64,000 nt of DNA from Streptomyces sp. RFCAC02 (GTDB taxonomy: Bacteria; Actinomycetota; Actinomycetes; Streptomycetales; Streptomycetaceae), in the NCBI RefSeq assembly GCF_004193175.1, contig NZ_SAUH01000001.1, positions 310,001-374,000 of the forward strand, in the 5' to 3' direction. Below the pieces are notes generated by a model. It had not been told where the DNA came from and searched no databases. It worked only from the letters and a program-made list of their open reading frames with translations. Within the stretch, counting starts at the first letter, position 1. Each line of letters opens with the position of its first letter. Position numbers and translations under genes: made by a program. Below are positions 62,014 to 64,000 of this stretch, piece by piece.

Positions 62014-62619
62014 TCAGTCCGGTGGTGACGCGGCGGGGAGGTGCGGCGCGGCGGGGAGGTGCGGCGCGGCGTCGACGACGGCGTGCACGACTCCGGCGAC
62101 GAGGGCGCGGTCCAGGGGTGCCGCGTCGAAGCGGCCGTGCATGGGCCAGCCCTCGACCAGGGCGTCGAGGGCGCGGGCGACCCCGGGGGTGAAGTGGAGT
62201 GCCAGACTTTCCCGGCTGCGCGCGGTCCAGGAGCGCGTGATGTCCCGTACCGCCGGGTGGTGGTTGGCGTAGGCGTACATCTCGAAGATGAGCGTCAGGT
62301 CGCGGTCGGTGGCGTAGTCCGGCCCGCAGATCAGCTCGACGACGGCCGCCTCGGCCTCGGCGGTCGAACGGGCGCGCCGCACCGTGCGCCGGTAGAGGTG
62401 CGACATCGTGTCGGCGAGGCGGGCGAACGCCTGCGTCAGCAGGTCGTCCATGCCCTCGAAGTAGTACGTCAGCGAACCGAGCGGGACGCCGGCCCGGGCG
62501 GCGATCCTGCGGTGGGTCGCCCCGGCGACGCCGCCCTCGGCGACGACGTCGAGGGCGGCGTCGAGGATGCGGTCCCTGCGGCCCGGATCGTTCGGGATCT
62601 CACGCCGTGTTCCGGTCAC
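62014..62619 (-). CDS. TetR-family regulator
   Basis: A 201-residue repressor. The N-terminal HTH (RRDRILDAALDVVAEGGV, THRRIAARAGVPLGSLTYYF) is typical TetR. The C-terminal ligand-binding half is helical and ends in a short AAPHLPA direct repeat. The GTG start at 62619 is close to the HTH as usual. It is divergent from an MFS exporter gene across 82 bp, the classic arrangement for a regulator of that transporter. Confidence 0.9.
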   Translation of the reverse strand: MTGTRREIPNDPGRRDRILDAALDVVAEGGVAGATHRRIAARAGVPLGSLTYYFEGMDDLLTQAFARLADTMSHLYRRTVRRARSTAEAEAAVVELICGPDYATDRDLTLIFEMYAYANHHPAVRDITRSWTARSRESLALHFTPGVARALDALVEGWPMHGRFDAAPLDRALVAGVVHAVVDAAPHLPAAPHLPAASPPD

Positions 62620-62701
62620 GGCCCCAATGTGACACAGGCTCCGAGCCCATGAGTGTGTACGCTTGTACAGACTCTTTGGTACCGTCTGGAGGCACCCGCC
62701 T
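62620..62701. promoter_or_regulatory. TetR/MFS divergent promoter region
   Basis: 82 bp between divergent genes. It contains TGTACGCTTGTACAGAC and a CAGAC/GTCTG inverted pair around 62668-62688, candidate operator elements for the TetR protein. GGAGG stands 9 nt before the MFS start. Confidence 0.5.
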
Positions 62702-63943
62702 GTGACTGCCGACCCCGGCACGCGCCGCACCGCCGCGTTCGCCCTGTTCTTCCTGCCCGGGCTGGCGATGGCGTCCTGGGTGACCCGGACACCCGATGTG
62801 CGCGATCTGCTCGGCGCCTCGACCGGCCGCATGGGGCTCGTCCTCTTCGGCCTGTCGGTCGGGTCCATGGCGGGCATCCTGTGCTCCGGTCCGCTCGTGG
62901 CGCGCTGGGGCGCCCGGTACGTCATCGCGGCCGGGACGCTGGCGACCGCGACGGGCTGCGGCGTCATAGGACTCGGCGCGGCGGCGGGGACGGACCCGGC
63001 CGTCGCCGCCGGACTCGCGCTGATCGGCGTGGGGATGGGCGGCGGCGAGGTGGCCCTCAACATCGAGGGGGCCGAGGTGGAGCGGCTGCTCGGCCGTTCC
63101 ACCCTGCCGGCGATGCACGGCTGCTACAGCCTCGGCACGGTGGTCGGGGCGGTCGGCGGCATGCTCCTGACCGCCGTCTCCTTCTCCGTCCTGTGGCACC
63201 TCGTCATCGTGACCGCCGTGGTCCTGGCCGTGCTGCTCTCCGTGATCCGCCACGTGCCCACCGAGGTGGGGCGCAGGACGGGCGCCGGCGCGCCGGGCCG
63301 TGACACCGCGCGCCCCGGGGTGTGGCGGGAACCGCGGCTGCTGCTCATCGGCGGCATCATCCTGGCGCTCGCCATGGCGGAGGGCACGGCGAACGACTGG
63401 CTGCCGCTGATCATGGTCGACGGCCACGGCTTCGACGCCGCGCTCGGCTCGGCCGTGTACGCGGTGTTCGCGGCGTCGATGACCGCGGGCCGGTTCGCCG
63501 GCGGCCGGTTCGTCGACCGGTACGGGCGCGCCACCGCCCTGGGCGCGAGCGCCGTGGTCGGCGCCGCCGGCATCGCGCTGGTGATCCTCGTCGACAACCA
63601 GGCCGTCGCCGCGGCCGCCGCGGTCCTGTGGGGCATCGGCGCGTCGCTGGGCTTCCCGGTCGCGCTCTCGGCGGCCGGCGACTCGGGCGACAACTCCGCC
63701 GCCCGGGTCACCCTCGCCGCCACCATCGGCTACATCGCCTTCCTCGTGGGGCCGCCGTCGCTCGGCCGGCTCGGCGAGCAGTTCGGGCTCCGCAACGCCC
63801 TGTTCCTCGTCCTGGGGCTGGTGGTGGCCGCGACCTTCGCCACCCCCGCGGCCCGCACCGCGCGGCCCGTCACCGAAGCCGCGCCGGCGGACCGCGAGGG
63901 GTCCGGCGCCGGTCAGCCCCGTGTGGGCGGTGCGGCGAAGTAG
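62702..63943 (+). CDS. major facilitator superfamily transporter
   Basis: A 413-residue inner-membrane transporter with about 12 hydrophobic helices. The start of the fold (FALFFLPGLAMASWVTRTPDV) and the long N-terminal repeat (LVLFGLSVGSMAGILCSGPL) resemble the YbjJ-like MFS subgroup. GRFVDRYGRATALGA matches the loop motif between helices of the second half. The GTG at 62702 is chosen for its GGAGG. The substrate is unknown; the divergent TetR gene suggests inducible export. The 3' end overlaps the next convergent gene by 31 bp. Confidence 0.9.
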   Translation: MTADPGTRRTAAFALFFLPGLAMASWVTRTPDVRDLLGASTGRMGLVLFGLSVGSMAGILCSGPLVARWGARYVIAAGTLATATGCGVIGLGAAAGTDPAVAAGLALIGVGMGGGEVALNIEGAEVERLLGRSTLPAMHGCYSLGTVVGAVGGMLLTAVSFSVLWHLVIVTAVVLAVLLSVIRHVPTEVGRRTGAGAPGRDTARPGVWREPRLLLIGGIILALAMAEGTANDWLPLIMVDGHGFDAALGSAVYAVFAASMTAGRFAGGRFVDRYGRATALGASAVVGAAGIALVILVDNQAVAAAAAVLWGIGASLGFPVALSAAGDSGDNSAARVTLAATIGYIAFLVGPPSLGRLGEQFGLRNALFLVLGLVVAATFATPAARTARPVTEAAPADREGSGAGQPRVGGAAK

Positions 63944-64000
63944 TGCCCCTCGTCCAGGTCGGCGATGAGACCGGGACGGGTCGGCTCCCAGCCCAGCAGG
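63913..64000 (-). CDS. 3' end of an SDR/epimerase-like gene (partial)
   Basis: The last 28 codons of a minus-strand gene that enters from the right edge. LLGWEPTRPGLIADLDEGHYF is the C-terminal pattern of NAD-dependent epimerase or atypical SDR proteins in Streptomyces. It is convergent with, and overlaps, the MFS gene. Only the tail is visible, so the family call is tentative. Confidence 0.5.
   Translation of the reverse strand, partial: LLGWEPTRPGLIADLDEGHYFAAPPTRG

Noticed and set aside
62600..63427. Minus-strand frame opposite the MFS gene
   Set aside because: Shadow frame; the plus strand gives clear membrane helices and MFS motifs.

Overview
The window is very GC-rich, rich in GTG and TTG starts, and carries families typical of Streptomyces: DUF317, DUF4913, DUF6112, SCO6880-type proteins and a WD40-fused Ser/Thr kinase. 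It reads as a Streptomyces or close-relative chromosome or large linear plasmid whose middle is an accessory and defence region. No rRNA, complete tRNA, integrase, relaxase or replication gene is visible.

Layout. (1) 1-7619, minus: the 5' part of a very large secreted RHS/YD-repeat protein with a DNRLRE domain and three LamG-like jellyrolls; its C-terminus lies outside the window. (2) 8073-15613, minus: small plasmid/ICE-type operons with DUF317 proteins, a tandem HxlR-type regulator, a DUF4913/RelE-like pair and a DNA methyltransferase; one motif recurs upstream of three of these genes. (3) 15958-31451, plus: an actinobacterial conjugation module with a transglycosylase/NlpC hydrolase, DUF6112 pilin-like protein, VirB6/TrbL-like membrane protein, SCO6880 protein, VirB4-like ATPase, VirD4-like coupling protein, cytosine methyltransferase and an eroding DnaB-N gene. 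(4) 31475-46276: a type I-E CRISPR-Cas locus with an array at each end. Cas3, cas8e, cse2, cas7, cas5, cas6 and cas1-cas2 are on the minus strand. cas8e carries a one-base frameshift. Between cas3 and cas8e sits a degenerate two-repeat mini-CRISPR. (5) 46304-48059: an ISL3-family element that cuts the second I-E array inside a spacer. (6) 48080-57200: a type I-U (I-G) locus of cas3, csx17, csb1 and csb2 with an array at each end and no adaptation genes. (7) 57566-59230: a PD-(D/E)XK/DUF5655 nuclease-like gene, a tRNA-half-like sequence and a truncated hipA-like gene, which suggest an island edge. (8) 59549-64000: ordinary chromosomal-looking genes, namely a secreted protein, a WD40 kinase, a TetR/MFS pair and an SDR-like 3' end.

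The best candidate for an undescribed system is the mini-CRISPR at 40913-41002. Its single 32-nt spacer matches the putative cas8e promoter over the first 14 nt next to an AAG PAM. The only mismatches in that stretch are at positions 6 and 12, which type I-E Cascade does not read. It is flanked by its own -10-like box and a perfect 14-bp hairpin. This fits a CreR/CreA-like guide that would direct Cascade to repress its own operon. The cas8e frameshift raises the question of whether that circuit, or the system, still works.
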